NCBI GenBank assembly: GCA_963772595.1
Contig: CAVYXZ010000015.1
Span: forward strand, 62,001-126,000
Length of the DNA: 64,000 nucleotides
Direction: 5' to 3'
Origin: CAVYXZ01 sp963772595
Lineage (GTDB): Bacteria; Chloroflexota; Anaerolineae; Aggregatilineales; Phototrophicaceae
This document shows, piece after piece, positions 44,353 through 54,284 of the stretch; positions within the stretch are counted from its first letter, which is position 1; every line of letters begins with the position of its first letter. The notes below the pieces were generated by a model, which saw only the letters and a program-made list of their open reading frames with translations, was not told where the DNA came from and made no database searches. Position numbers and translations under genes: made by a program.

Positions 44353-45369
44353 TTAGCGGATACCCTGCTCGACCAGCGGTGCCAGGACGTCCACGTTGTC
44401 TGCGCTGGCGAAACCTGCACCTGTGTCAATTGTCAGGCCGGAGAAATTGTAGTTCTTTGCCAGACAAATCTGGAGGATGGGCAGGTAGCCTTGCAGCCAC
44501 TGCTGCTGATCGATGACCAGATCGGTCCAGCCGCCCTGGATAGCGGTGACGGTGGCGGGCGACAGATCGAAGCCTGCCGTATAGACGTCATCCGGCCCCA
44601 GGTTGGCCGCAGTGAGGAAGGTCTCCAGCGAGGCCGTCAGATTGCCGTGATCGGTCACCACCAGCTTGACATCGGGATTGGCAGACACATAGCCAGTGAA
44701 GGTCGCAATCCCGGCGGTGGGGTCAGAATTGGTGGCTGAGTCGATTTCGAAGTAATCCACCACCATGCCCGCTTCTTCCAGCCCATCGACCACGCCGCGG
44801 GTACGTTCACCACGGCCCGGCTGAGACAGCAGGCCCCAGACCATCGCCCGGTCGCCTTCGCCCAGGTCAAAGCGGCGGACGGCTTCCACAGCCAGCGAGT
44901 GGCCCGCGGTGTACTGGAAGGCCCCCACATAACCGAAGCCGTTCGCGCCATACTGCGCCTGCAACTCTGGCAGCGGCACATTCATCGCTGTGATGATGAT
45001 CCCCTGCGCTTCGGCTTGATCGACAATGGCGCGGTAGGCCTCATCGCCCGGATGCCCCATGATGGCAATACCATCCGGGTTGGTGGCGATGACTTCGTTC
45101 AACTGCGTTACCATCTTCTGGGGGTCCCAGTCCGACCAGACATACTGCACGTTCGCGCCCAGTTCTTCAGCGGCGCGCAGCGCGCCATTGTAGACGACGG
45201 TCTCGAAGGGGCCACCGGGGGAACCACCAGGGAAGAAGACAATGTTAACGCCCGCGCAGGTCTGGTTCGAGGTCTCTTGCGCTGTGACGCCGCTGAACGA
45301 CACGGCGACACCCAGGAGCAATACAAGAACTATTAAGGAACTGATCAAAAACCGACGATTATGTACCAC
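44353..45369 (-). CDS. Sugar ABC transporter substrate-binding protein
   Basis: A 338-residue periplasmic-binding-type protein with a signal peptide (FLISSLIVLVLLLGVAVSF, then VTAQ). The Peripla_BP_4 fold is clear from VFFPGGSPGGPFETVVYNG, NPDGIAIMGHPGDEAYRAIV and VYTAGFDLSPATVTAI. No lipobox Cys is placed directly after the signal, so anchoring is uncertain. The start is GTG with AGGAGA five bases upstream. First gene of the operon. Ligand probably a pentose or hexose. Confidence 0.9.
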   Translation of the reverse strand: MVHNRRFLISSLIVLVLLLGVAVSFSGVTAQETSNQTCAGVNIVFFPGGSPGGPFETVVYNGALRAAEELGANVQYVWSDWDPQKMVTQLNEVIATNPDGIAIMGHPGDEAYRAIVDQAEAQGIIITAMNVPLPELQAQYGANGFGYVGAFQYTAGHSLAVEAVRRFDLGEGDRAMVWGLLSQPGRGERTRGVVDGLEEAGMVVDYFEIDSATNSDPTAGIATFTGYVSANPDVKLVVTDHGNLTASLETFLTAANLGPDDVYTAGFDLSPATVTAIQGGWTDLVIDQQQWLQGYLPILQICLAKNYNFSGLTIDTGAGFASADNVDVLAPLVEQGIR

Positions 45370-45564
45370 AGCTATCTCCTTTTGATTAACACTCTTGTCA
45401 AAGGATCAAACAATCCTGATTTGTGTTTTAGCTGCAATAAGTGAACGATCACACATCAGGATTCCTGGCAAATTGTATCATGAACAATTTAATACTCCTA
45501 ATGGTTTAAGGCACTAATAAGTCCCCACATTTGTCATCAAGCCCAGGCGGACCCAGCGAGAATC

Positions 45565-45599
45565 AAAAAGGCGTCCCGATTGTCGAGACGCCCGTTTTT
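45565..45599 (-). terminator. Bidirectional terminator between EPS and ABC operons
   Basis: Arms GGCGTC / GACGCC with five A before and five T after. On the minus strand it ends the exopolysaccharide operon 21 bases past the sugar transferase stop. The rest of 45370-45564 is AT-rich and holds the upstream control region of the ABC operon. Confidence 0.75.
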
Positions 45600-45619
45600 A
45601 GCCTGCTTGTCTGTAGTGC

Positions 45620-47149
45620 TTAGTACGCGCCTTTGGCGAAGAGCACCACCGGGATGGTCCAGAAGATGATCTGCAGGTCCATCCAGATCGAGTAATTGCG
45701 GATATAGTGCATGTCGATGCGCACCCGCTCGGCGTAGGAGATGTCGCTGCGCCCGCTGATCTGCCACATGCCGGTCAGGCCCGGTTTGACGGTGTGGATG
45801 TTCATGTTCCACTGGCCGTAGCGCGAGACTTCTTCCGGCGTAATCATGCGCGGCCCTACCAGGCTCATCTCGCCGCGCAGGATGTTCAGCAACTGTGGCA
45901 CCTCGTCCAGGCTGGTACGGCGCAGGAAATGCCCGATGCGGGTGACGCGCGGATCATCCTTGAGCTTCTCGTATTTATCCCACTCGGCCCGCGCTTCAGG
46001 GTGCTGCGCCAGGTGCTCGGCCAGCACCTCGTCGGCGTTGGCGACCATCGTGCGGAACTTAAAGGCGTCGAACTCCTTGCCGCCTACCCCCACCACGCGG
46101 CGGCGGTAGATCAGCGGCCCCGGATCACTGCGCTGCATCATAATCTTGACAGTGATGAAGATCGGCAGCGCCAGGATCAGGCCAACGCTGGCCCCGACGT
46201 AATCAATAATCGTCTTCATGACAACGTTGAACCCGTTCAGGCGCACGTGATTCACGCCGATCATCGCCATTGAGCCGATGTCCTGGACTCGAATGCCGGT
46301 GGTGAGGATTTCGTATATCCCGCTCGACAGCCACACCGCCACGTCGTCCACGTTAAGAAAGTGCTTGAACATCTCCAGCAGGTCTTCGCGTTCGATACCG
46401 CTGGTGGCGACGATCATACGCTCGACGCCGAACTTACGGCACAGACGCTCGGCCTGCGCCGTCGAGCCATGCACCACGACGTCAGGCGTCACGGCTTCGC
46501 CGACGGCCAGCCGGTCATCCAGAAAGCCGATGACGTTAATGCCGTACTGCGGCGCGCTGCTCAGATGTTCCGCGATGGCGATGCCCTCAGCATTGGCCCC
46601 GACAATATAGGTCGGAGTCATAAAATGCCCCTGCGAACGGCCCCAGTAGACTGCCCGGCGCACAAAGAAGCGCTCCAGGCCGACGAAGAGCAAGGCAAAG
46701 ACCCAGGCCATCACCAGCCAGCCGCGCGCGACGGTCAGGCTGGCATCCAGAAAGACGATCACGATGATGAACATGATGCCTATGGTGCAGGCGTTGAAGA
46801 TGCTGGTGTATTCCTGGTAGCCGGAGAAGAGTTGAGCGGTATCGTAAAGCCGGAAAAGCTTAAACAACACCAGCCATATTGGGATCAGCATATAGACGGT
46901 ATAGCGATAAAAGTCAATGTCGCTTGATCCTGGGTCAAACAGCGGTGCCGTAATCTCGGCAAAACGCACGTTGTAAGCCATCCAAAAAGCCAGCCCCAGC
47001 ATGATGAGATCCAGGACGACCAGAACGGCAAGCACCACGCGGAACTTGGTTTGTGTGTTCTTGCGGAGCCGCTGGTTGATTATATTCCAGGTTACAGCAA
47101 CGGGCTGCGCCGATCCCTGAGCGTTGGAATTCAGACTGCGCGTTCCCAT
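45620..47149 (-). CDS. Polyprenyl-phosphate sugar-1-phosphate transferase (WbaP/CpsE-like)
   Basis: A 509-residue initiating glycosyltransferase. N-terminal part: about four membrane segments and a CoA-binding-like Rossmann region (TYIVGANAEGIAIAEHL). C-terminal part: bacterial sugar transferase with a fifth segment, QRSDPGPLIYRRR, FKFRTMV, RRTSLDEVPQLLNI and GEMSLVGPRM, ending GLTGMWQISGRS. It loads the first sugar phosphate on undecaprenyl phosphate to start exopolysaccharide repeat-unit synthesis. ATG 47149 has AGGA at good spacing. Last gene of the EPS locus. Confidence 0.93.
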   Translation of the reverse strand: MGTRSLNSNAQGSAQPVAVTWNIINQRLRKNTQTKFRVVLAVLVVLDLIMLGLAFWMAYNVRFAEITAPLFDPGSSDIDFYRYTVYMLIPIWLVLFKLFRLYDTAQLFSGYQEYTSIFNACTIGIMFIIVIVFLDASLTVARGWLVMAWVFALLFVGLERFFVRRAVYWGRSQGHFMTPTYIVGANAEGIAIAEHLSSAPQYGINVIGFLDDRLAVGEAVTPDVVVHGSTAQAERLCRKFGVERMIVATSGIEREDLLEMFKHFLNVDDVAVWLSSGIYEILTTGIRVQDIGSMAMIGVNHVRLNGFNVVMKTIIDYVGASVGLILALPIFITVKIMMQRSDPGPLIYRRRVVGVGGKEFDAFKFRTMVANADEVLAEHLAQHPEARAEWDKYEKLKDDPRVTRIGHFLRRTSLDEVPQLLNILRGEMSLVGPRMITPEEVSRYGQWNMNIHTVKPGLTGMWQISGRSDISYAERVRIDMHYIRNYSIWMDLQIIFWTIPVVLFAKGAY

Positions 47150-47169
47150 GAGCATCCTTTTCTGCTGGA

Positions 47170-48351
47170 TCAGCCGGATTGAGCAGCCGTGTAAAGTCCC
47201 TCGAACAATGCTGCGGCTTGATCCCAGCTGTGATGTGTTTCCACGTACTGTCGTCCCGCACGCCCCAGGGCTGCCTGCGTGTCTGGCGAATCCAGCAGAT
47301 TGAGGATCTGGCGGGCGATGCTGGCCGGGCTATCACCGACCAGGAGGTCCTGCCCGGCGCGTGTTTTGAGCGCTGAACAGGCCTGGCTGGAACACACCAC
47401 CGGTGTTCCCATCGCCATCGCTTCCAGAACCTTGTTCTGGATACCGACGCCATACCGTACGGTACTCACAGCAGCAGTGGCTTGCGCCAGATAGGGACGC
47501 ATGTCTGGGACGTATCCTGTCACTTTTATCCTAGAATCCTCACCTAACACCTGAATAACAGGCGCAGGGTCTTTGCCGACGATCTCCAGCTGAACCTCCG
47601 GCTGCTCAGCCCAGACCAGCGGCATGATCTGATGCACCAGATCCTCCACTGCGGCCACGTTGGCGTGATAGCTCATCTTCCCGGTGAAGACCAGCCGCTG
47701 CGGCGCGCGGTCCATGTCCATCGCCGCAAAATACTCCAGGTCCACGCCGTTGGCGATCACCGTTACCCCTTCCGGCGTGCAGCCGGAGTTGATCAGCGCC
47801 TGCCGGTCCGTCGGGCTGGTTACGGCCACCGCGCGGAAGCGCCGGGTCAGCGTCCCCTCGAAGCGGCGGGTTCGCTCCAGATCCAGCAGCGCGATCAGGC
47901 GGCTTTTGAGGCTGGGCGCATCCTTGAGGACCTTTTCGAACAGCAGCGCAATGCTGTCCACCGAATCGAAGACGACCGGCAGACCCCCTAGCGACTCGGC
48001 CAGCACAGCCCCGCGCAGATGCTCAATGTGGGCCACGTCGAAGGTCTCGCGCTGGAGCAGATCGCGCGCGATCTGGCTGAAGGCGGGCGAATAAGAATAG
48101 GCGGCCTGAATTGGCAGCGAGGTGGGCAGCGCACGCAGTCCATTGAGCAGAGTTTGTTGGCGGGCGAGCGGCACGACATGCACGGCCTCACACCAGGCGC
48201 GCAGTTCGGGCAGCGCCTCGCCCTCGTCACCCGGCGGCATCAGCGCCAGCAGAGTCACCGCATGGCCGCGCCGGACCAGGGCGCGCAGCAGGTTATAAGG
48301 CCGCACCCGCACCAGTGAGGGGATATAGGGTGTCACAAAAAGGATGCGCAT
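47170..48351 (-). CDS. GT4 family glycosyltransferase (EPS locus)
   Basis: A 393-residue glycosyltransferase of the GT-B fold. N-terminal domain starts MRILFVTPYIPSLVRVRPYN; the sugar-nucleotide part has GVTVIANGVDLEYF, RLVFTGKMSY and GIQNKVLEAMAMGTPVVCSS, the family EX7E-like region. It adds a sugar during repeat-unit assembly at the inner membrane face. It lies 20 bases upstream of the sugar transferase. Donor and linkage unknown. Confidence 0.9.
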   Translation of the reverse strand: MRILFVTPYIPSLVRVRPYNLLRALVRRGHAVTLLALMPPGDEGEALPELRAWCEAVHVVPLARQQTLLNGLRALPTSLPIQAAYSYSPAFSQIARDLLQRETFDVAHIEHLRGAVLAESLGGLPVVFDSVDSIALLFEKVLKDAPSLKSRLIALLDLERTRRFEGTLTRRFRAVAVTSPTDRQALINSGCTPEGVTVIANGVDLEYFAAMDMDRAPQRLVFTGKMSYHANVAAVEDLVHQIMPLVWAEQPEVQLEIVGKDPAPVIQVLGEDSRIKVTGYVPDMRPYLAQATAAVSTVRYGVGIQNKVLEAMAMGTPVVCSSQACSALKTRAGQDLLVGDSPASIARQILNLLDSPDTQAALGRAGRQYVETHHSWDQAAALFEGLYTAAQSG

Positions 48352-48367
48352 AGCCTCTCCTGATATG

Positions 48368-48405
48368 TAACCCTCTCAGGGACAGGGATTTAGGGTGAGG
48401 GTTAG
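48368..48405. repeat. Short dispersed repeat (GGGATTTAGGGTGAGGG)
   Basis: AACCCTCTCAGGGACAGGGA followed by TTTAGGGTGAGGGTTAG, a self-complementary stretch between two EPS genes. A shorter match lies at 17592-17606. It reaches the stop codon of the upstream glycosyltransferase. Confidence 0.5.
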
Positions 48406-49598
48406 ACCTTCTGCCCGGCATAGATTTCGTCCAGGGCGCGGCAGGCCTGCCGGTAATCGTAATATTCTTCGGCGGTCAGGCGGCCCGCTGTCGTGATCTG
48501 CTCGTTGAGTGTGTAATCAGTCAGCAGGCGCACACAGGCCCCGGCAAAAGCTTCCGGCTCGTCCGCCACCAGAATGTCCTGGTCTGGCGTCACCCGGATG
48601 CCTTCGCAGCCCACCGTTGTACTGACCATCGGGATACCCTGAGACAGTGCATTGAGAATCTTCACCCGCATTCCGCCCCCAGCCAGCAGCGGCACCACCA
48701 TCATGCTGGCATCGGCCAGGAAGGGCAGCGGGTCCTCGACATAGCCGGTCACGGTCAGCGTGCGGTCGGTGTTGGCATACTGGATGATGCTCTCCGGGGG
48801 CCGCGCGCCGATGAGCGTGCAGCGCACATCCGGCACTTGCAGCTTAATCAGCGGGTAGATCGATTCCAGAAACCAGGTGATCCCGGCGATGTTGGGCGGC
48901 CAGTACATGGTGCCGATGTGGACGATGTGCGGGCTGGAGGGCTGGCGTTGAATCTGGGCTTGCTCGTCGGTATCAATGGCGATAGGAATCACGGTGATGT
49001 CCGGCTGCGCTCCGGCCTCGATCAGCAGCTCGCGGTCCTCGTCTGTCACCGCCGTCACCGCGTCGAACTGGCGACACAGTTGGCCTTCATAGCGCTTGAG
49101 CAGCGGCCAATCCCGTGCCAGCAGATAGCGCATTGGGTTAGTGAGGGATGAGGTCTCGGCCTGCCGCTTGTAGAGCATCCACAAGGCGTTATGCAAATCC
49201 AGCACCTTGTAGCTGTCGGTGAAAGGCAGCGCGTACTGGCCCATGTTGGTCTGGTCGGCATGAACCACGTCGAAATGGCTCTCGGCAGCCAGATCCGCCA
49301 GCACCTGGCGCATCTCCGGGCGTTGATCGCGCAGCATCATCCAGGGTTGGCCGCTGAGCAGACTCTTTCCCAGGAAGCCCAGATCGCGCAGCGGCGACCG
49401 CTGAATCGGCACGGTAATTACCCGCTCGCACAGCGTCTCCAGGTGCCGGATATACTCTGGCGTATCGGTATCGCGCACAAAAGACACCAGCGTCACGTCG
49501 TGCTTCTGGCTCAGGTACTTCAGGACATAGTAGGTTTTGACTTTAGGGCCGCTGTTAGGCGGATAGGGCAAAACCTGGCTGAGTAGTAAAACGCGCAT
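48402..49598 (-). CDS. GT4 family glycosyltransferase (EPS locus)
   Basis: A 398-residue GT-B glycosyltransferase (MRVLLLSQVLPYPPNSGPKV start; DVVHADQTNM; DITVIPIAIDTDEQ; IVHIGTMYWPPNIAGITWFL; GGGMRVKILNALSQGIPMVS). It resembles PEP-CTERM/XrtA-type GT4 enzymes, but no exosortase genes are present. It sits 7 bases from the FAD oxidoreductase gene and forms part of the exopolysaccharide locus. Sugar specificity unknown. Confidence 0.9.
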   Translation of the reverse strand: MRVLLLSQVLPYPPNSGPKVKTYYVLKYLSQKHDVTLVSFVRDTDTPEYIRHLETLCERVITVPIQRSPLRDLGFLGKSLLSGQPWMMLRDQRPEMRQVLADLAAESHFDVVHADQTNMGQYALPFTDSYKVLDLHNALWMLYKRQAETSSLTNPMRYLLARDWPLLKRYEGQLCRQFDAVTAVTDEDRELLIEAGAQPDITVIPIAIDTDEQAQIQRQPSSPHIVHIGTMYWPPNIAGITWFLESIYPLIKLQVPDVRCTLIGARPPESIIQYANTDRTLTVTGYVEDPLPFLADASMMVVPLLAGGGMRVKILNALSQGIPMVSTTVGCEGIRVTPDQDILVADEPEAFAGACVRLLTDYTLNEQITTAGRLTAEEYYDYRQACRALDEIYAGQKV

Positions 49599-49605
49599 AA
49601 TCTCC

Positions 49606-50928
49606 TCAGGCAGCGGGGACCTTGATGACAGCCGGACTGCCTTCCGTAATGATTTGGCGGGCTACCGCCTGGGCATGAGTCACCACCGCCTCGCTGGTTG
49701 GTAACTGCGGATAGACCTGGCTGGCGTTCGCCAGATACAGCCCGGCATAAGGTGTCTGGATGGCGGGAAGCTGCTGCATGGCGTTCAAGTAATGTACCGG
49801 GTCCACATGACGCGAGCGGTTGACCATGAAGTGCCGGATATGCTCTGGCCGCAGACTCGGATAAATCTGCCGCAGGCGGACCATCCAGGCTTCCCGAATC
49901 GAGTCATCCGGTACGCCCATCCAGTCGTTATCCGGCCCGGTATACTTGGGCAAATAGACGACGTGCAGCGCCGGGTCTACCGGGTGCGGCGTCTGGGTGA
50001 TGCTGGAAAAGGGGCTGCTGGGATCGGTCAGGTTCAGCGTCCAGAAATCGGACAGCGGGCGGTCCAGCACCATCATCGGGCAAACCAGACCCAGATACTC
50101 CACCCGCGCCAGCGAATCCAGATAGCCCTGGTCGGCGCTCAGCAGCAGGTGGCCGAATTCCGGCGTGGGCACGGTGGCGATCACCACATCGAACTGCATC
50201 ACGCCGGTATGGGTGCGGATGCGGCCCAGGCTGTGCTGGTACAACTCGATCTCGCGCACCCGCGTCGCGGTTTTCACCTCGTTGCCACGCGCCTTGATCG
50301 CCTCTGCCATCGCTTCGACCAGCGAATCTGGCCCCCGGCGCAGATAGGCAATGGTCCCGCGAAGCTGCGGACCGCTGCGCAGGGCGGTCATGCGGTTCAG
50401 CCAGCTCCAGATATAGGTCGCGGGGACCTCATCATAAGCGTAGTCAAACTTGGCTTCCAGCATCGGTGCCCAGATTTGCTCGAAATTCTGCCTGCCGCCG
50501 ACGCGGATCAACCAGTCTTTGGCCGGGATGGCATCGAGACTGTCGTGATCCCAATGCAGTCGGGCCTCCAGGATCGTGCGGGCCAGGCGCAGACGGCTGC
50601 CAAAGGGCAGCAGGTCAAAACGCAGCAGGTCGCGCAGGGTGCGCAGCGGGAAAATGTTACCATGATGGATCAGGCCTGAATCCGCCGGGCTGGTCTTCAG
50701 TTCGCTTTCCAGATTCAGACGACGAATCAACTGCATCACCCCGCTGTCTCTGGGCGAGAGGTAATGCGGGAAACGGTTAATCTTCACCGAGGCCGCGATC
50801 TCAACCCCGTGATGCAGGCCCCCCAGCGATTGGCTTTGTTCCAGGACGGTGACATGCTGCCCGGCTTCGGACAGAAAATAAGCCAGGGACATGCCCATAA
50901 AGCCGCCGCCAATTACCGCAATATGCAT
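49606..50928 (-). CDS. FAD-dependent oxidoreductase, UDP-galactopyranose mutase-like
   Basis: A 440-residue NAD(P)-binding FAD protein with dinucleotide motif IAVIGGGFMGMSLAYFL and VLEQSQSLGG. Other readable parts are INRFPHYLSPRDSGVMQLI and NASQVYPQLPTSEAVVTHA at the end. Proteins of this type in polysaccharide loci resemble protoporphyrinogen oxidase or UDP-galactopyranose mutase and are thought to modify a sugar nucleotide or lipid. The exact reaction is not known. It is the first of a run of four tightly spaced EPS genes. Confidence 0.82.
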   Translation of the reverse strand: MHIAVIGGGFMGMSLAYFLSEAGQHVTVLEQSQSLGGLHHGVEIAASVKINRFPHYLSPRDSGVMQLIRRLNLESELKTSPADSGLIHHGNIFPLRTLRDLLRFDLLPFGSRLRLARTILEARLHWDHDSLDAIPAKDWLIRVGGRQNFEQIWAPMLEAKFDYAYDEVPATYIWSWLNRMTALRSGPQLRGTIAYLRRGPDSLVEAMAEAIKARGNEVKTATRVREIELYQHSLGRIRTHTGVMQFDVVIATVPTPEFGHLLLSADQGYLDSLARVEYLGLVCPMMVLDRPLSDFWTLNLTDPSSPFSSITQTPHPVDPALHVVYLPKYTGPDNDWMGVPDDSIREAWMVRLRQIYPSLRPEHIRHFMVNRSRHVDPVHYLNAMQQLPAIQTPYAGLYLANASQVYPQLPTSEAVVTHAQAVARQIITEGSPAVIKVPAA

Positions 50929-51111
50929 TGCTGATTCAAGCCTTCCATCTGCTTTACTGTAATCAAAGTAAAGGAGGGGCCTTACGGTAAATTAAAGGCC
51001 GCCTGCGACGACCTAACAAATTCCTGCATTGAGCGCGATTCGGTACCAAGTTCCTAAAGTCTGCGATGAATTCTTATGTAGAGAAGCACCCAGGGTCAAC
51101 CTTCGGTACGA

Positions 51112-52355
51112 TTACCCTTGATTAATCGTAATCGGGTTGTCACTGCGTGACCATCTGCGGCTCTTGACTTGCTTGTCCACTCTTGACGATTGTAAAGCGA
51201 CTTTTCATACGCAGGAAAGGACTCTCAAAATAAGTGTAAGACAGATGAGCGACACCTATCGAGATCAGGGTTGCGAGGATGTATAAGATCGCATTATCGA
51301 CAAAACTGTTTGTGAACTGAAGTCCGAGGAGTTCGAAAAACCATGATAATCAGATAGATCACCAGCACATGATACATGTAGATACCGTAAGAGATGCGTC
51401 CTAGCGAGCCGAAAAAGGCATTCTCCAGCTTGATGAAAGATTTGGGATTGCAGGATACATTGATGATGAAAATCAGATAAACGATGGATAGGCCAAAGGT
51501 AACAACTGCATTGTCCAGGCCGTTAAACACAAAGATGTTTCCAAGCAAGATCAACAAGGTCACAATTTGGACCGCTGGGTGAAAAATCCACCTGGCAATA
51601 AGGTCCCGGCGGTAAAATAGAATACAAGCACCCAGCGCGCCGATAGCCATGTTTTCGATGCGAAAGAAGACAATGAGACCTAGAATGGTCTTGAATGCTT
51701 GTGGAATAAAGTCCATAGGCGCTATCCACATTGAAAGGAGCGCCAAGCCCATTTTCGCTAAAATAAAAACTATGAGGAACCTCACCAGGTTTCTTGAAAA
51801 GCGACGAAACAATGGCGGCCACATCAGGTAAAATTGCTCTTCGATCCCGATTGACCAGAGTTGGCCGATGCCGGTAACGAAGCTGCCAAAATATGCACCA
51901 ATATGAGGCAGAATAAAAAGGTATTCGGTCAACTTCACGGCGTATTTCGGCAACGAGTTTTGCAGCAGGGGGAAATACCCTTTAAAGCCAGTCACCCATT
52001 CCAGGAGAGGCAAGGCAAAGAAGCCTAAGACGACAAGAAGATAATACAGCGGCCAGATTCGCAGAATTCGACGCACATAAAACCATCGGACGTTGATTTG
52101 CCCTTTTTGAGCGTTTTCAGCGAGGAGCAGATAGGTGACTAGAAAACCGCTCAACACAAAGAACAACGTGACCGCATCACCACCGCGAAGGACCACTCAA
52201 TTCAAGAAGAATTCGCCAGCCCTGGACTCTCCTGGCACATTGATGCCAAACCAGCCCTTGATCTCTTCAATGTGATCGAATACGACCGAAATCGCGGCCC
52301 AAAAACGTATGACATTAAGACCGGGGAAGTAAATTTTGGTTTCTTTCTCGGTCAT
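51112..52355 (-). pseudogene. Acyltransferase 3 family membrane protein, interrupted
   Basis: An acyltransferase that would have about 414 residues. The start (TEKETKIYFPGLNVIRFWAA) is followed by an in-frame TGA at 52197-52199, after which the same frame goes on with VTLFFVLSGFLVTYLLL and GQLWSIGIEEQFYLMWP, with about 10 membrane segments. Near 51338 a run of five T (minus strand) shifts the frame; one T fewer gives FELLGLQFTNSFVDNAILYI and YFESPFLRMKSRF to a stop at 51112. The family acetylates or acylates exported polysaccharide. The TGA is not explained by an indel and may be real decay or recoding. 50929-51111 holds no other gene. Confidence 0.75.
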
Positions 52356-52393
52356 GAACCGCTCCCTAAATAGCGTCGTCCGGTGTTTGCGAT

Positions 52394-52497
52394 CCCTCTC
52401 CAACTCTCCACGAATTTGTGAAGGGAGACAGTACCGCGCGCAGTATTCTTCCCTGAATTCTGGGGAACTGGCGCTTTAACGTCAGGAGAGGGTTGGA
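52394..52497. repeat. Dispersed repeat family C, diverged copy
   Basis: CCCTCTCCAACTCTCCACGA, then GAATTTGTGAAGGGAGAC and TTCTTCCCTGAATTCTGGGG, ending GGAGAGGGTTGG. It aligns over its whole length with 61003-61106. The remaining intergenic bases 52498-52714 are AT-rich and show no gene. Confidence 0.7.
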
Positions 52498-52714
52498 ATC
52501 GATCCCAAAGGATCATTCAGCACCTTATTGTTATGCTGGACACGTCCTACACGGTGGCGACGTGAGGAGAGATTTCATCCTATTCTATTATTGGATACTT
52601 TCATTATGCTTACATTGCAGTCTACCGGATTTTTCGTCTGCGGCGACCAGAATTATCTTCGAAAAATTCCTGAAAGGTCGCGCACTTAAGACTTTATTTC
52701 ATATGGTTGACGCA

Positions 52715-54284
52715 TCACAAGTGGATCCCGGGCCGGTAACCTAGCAGCAGCAAGATGAGGATACAGGCCAGAGCCACAATTCCCATACCGCCTAGCAGCG
52801 ACTGAATCGCATACAAATCCCCATTGCCTTTGATACTTACGGTCGGATCTATCGGCGCAACGGTTGGCTCTGGCGTAGCTGTAGCCCGGAACACCGGTGC
52901 GACGGCCACGACCTCCGGCGTTGGTGTGGGAGGATAAGCCGCCAGTACCTTACGCCCTGGCAGGGTAGGTGAGCGGTGAGAATAATAGACAAAGAGGTTG
53001 TCCAACTGGGGGTTAAGTGGGTTCGGACGGCGGTAAAACCAGGCGAGGTGAATATCATTCTGGGGGCCGATATCGGCGACAGGCCACTCTGGTTTCGAGT
53101 AACTGGGGTCATAACTCACGATTTCAGGCTGGCGCCATTCGCCCTGGCGAAACTCAGCGTGATACAGTGCTGGCCCAACATTGGTATCTGGATCGTAACC
53201 CACCGCGAAGAGGTGTCCAACACCTGTGAGGTCGGTAATCAGTTCGTAGTGATCCAGAACATCATCGGAAACGCCTCCCGTCGCAATACCCGGTATCGCC
53301 TCCGGGACGGACCAGGTCTCACCACGATCCGTTGAAAGTTGATAATATATCCCGCGGTCTGTTTCGCTATCATAGCGCCAGACCACCAGGATCGCGCCAT
53401 CGGCAATTTCGGTCGCTGCGAACTTGAAGGGATGGTTCGACGGTCGATTGCCGGGGAAGATAATCGCATCAGACCAGGTGAGACCACCGTCGTCTGAATA
53501 GACCAGGCGACCATCCTGGTAGTCACCGCCGCCGACATACCAGTCCGCGCCTTCACTCCAGGACATATAAAGCCGTCCTGATGCCCCTTCAAAAAGTTTC
53601 GGTTGGTCTGATCCTTCCCAGGTATTGGATAGATTAACCGGCTCGGACCAGGTTTTTCCGCCATCCACCGAACGACGGTAAAGGTCATCGCCACAATAGG
53701 TACAGGGCACTTCCCTCAAAGCATCGCCAATACCATCCTGATTGCCTGAGGTCCCTGACTGAATATTGACAGACAACTTATCGAGGACGATATGAATCAC
53801 ATCATTGTGATCGACCAGCAGGCTGATGTAATACGTGCCGCTAGATACTTCCGTGCGATTTTGCCAGGGCGCTAAGGACTGTGCGTCAGCAATTGGCACC
53901 GAGAAAAAGCTGATGTTTGTTTGCTCGCGTATGATCCCCTCGATCACGCCGATACTCGAAATATCGATACTGGATCGAATCGTCAGACCGCCGACACCGG
54001 TGAAGACCGTGTTAATTCGTTGCGGGCTTTTCGTCATTCTGACCGGAGCGGGTCACATACCACAGGAGGTCATTGAGTGCCTTTGCGTTGCCTCCATGCC
54101 AGACAATGTGGGCCGTGTCCGTCGCATCGACGGCTAAGCTCGGAAACCAGCCGTCGCCCAGGAACTCCGGTGCGGACCAGAAAACCCTGTCGTCCTGTCC
54201 CATCACCGGTGACAATCGGACGTTCATTATTAACAGGCAGACGACGATGACTACTTTGTAGCGGAATGCCATACTAGCTCTCAT
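52715..54284 (-). CDS. BNR/sialidase-like secreted beta-propeller with C-terminal anchor (frameshifted)
   Basis: Signal peptide (AFRYKVVIVVCLLIMNVRL) and the first blade (VDATDTAHIVWHGG) are in one frame; near 54030 the frame slips by one base and the rest continues. Three Asp-box repeats are visible (SVDGGKTWSEP, SDDGGLTWSDA, STDRGETWSVP), typical of sialidase-type propellers. A Pro/Thr linker and a final membrane segment (GMGIVALACILILLLLGY) anchor it outside the cell. Sialidase catalytic residues could not be confirmed, so binding or lyase roles remain open. It overlaps the O-antigen ligase gene and belongs to the EPS locus. Confidence 0.75.
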
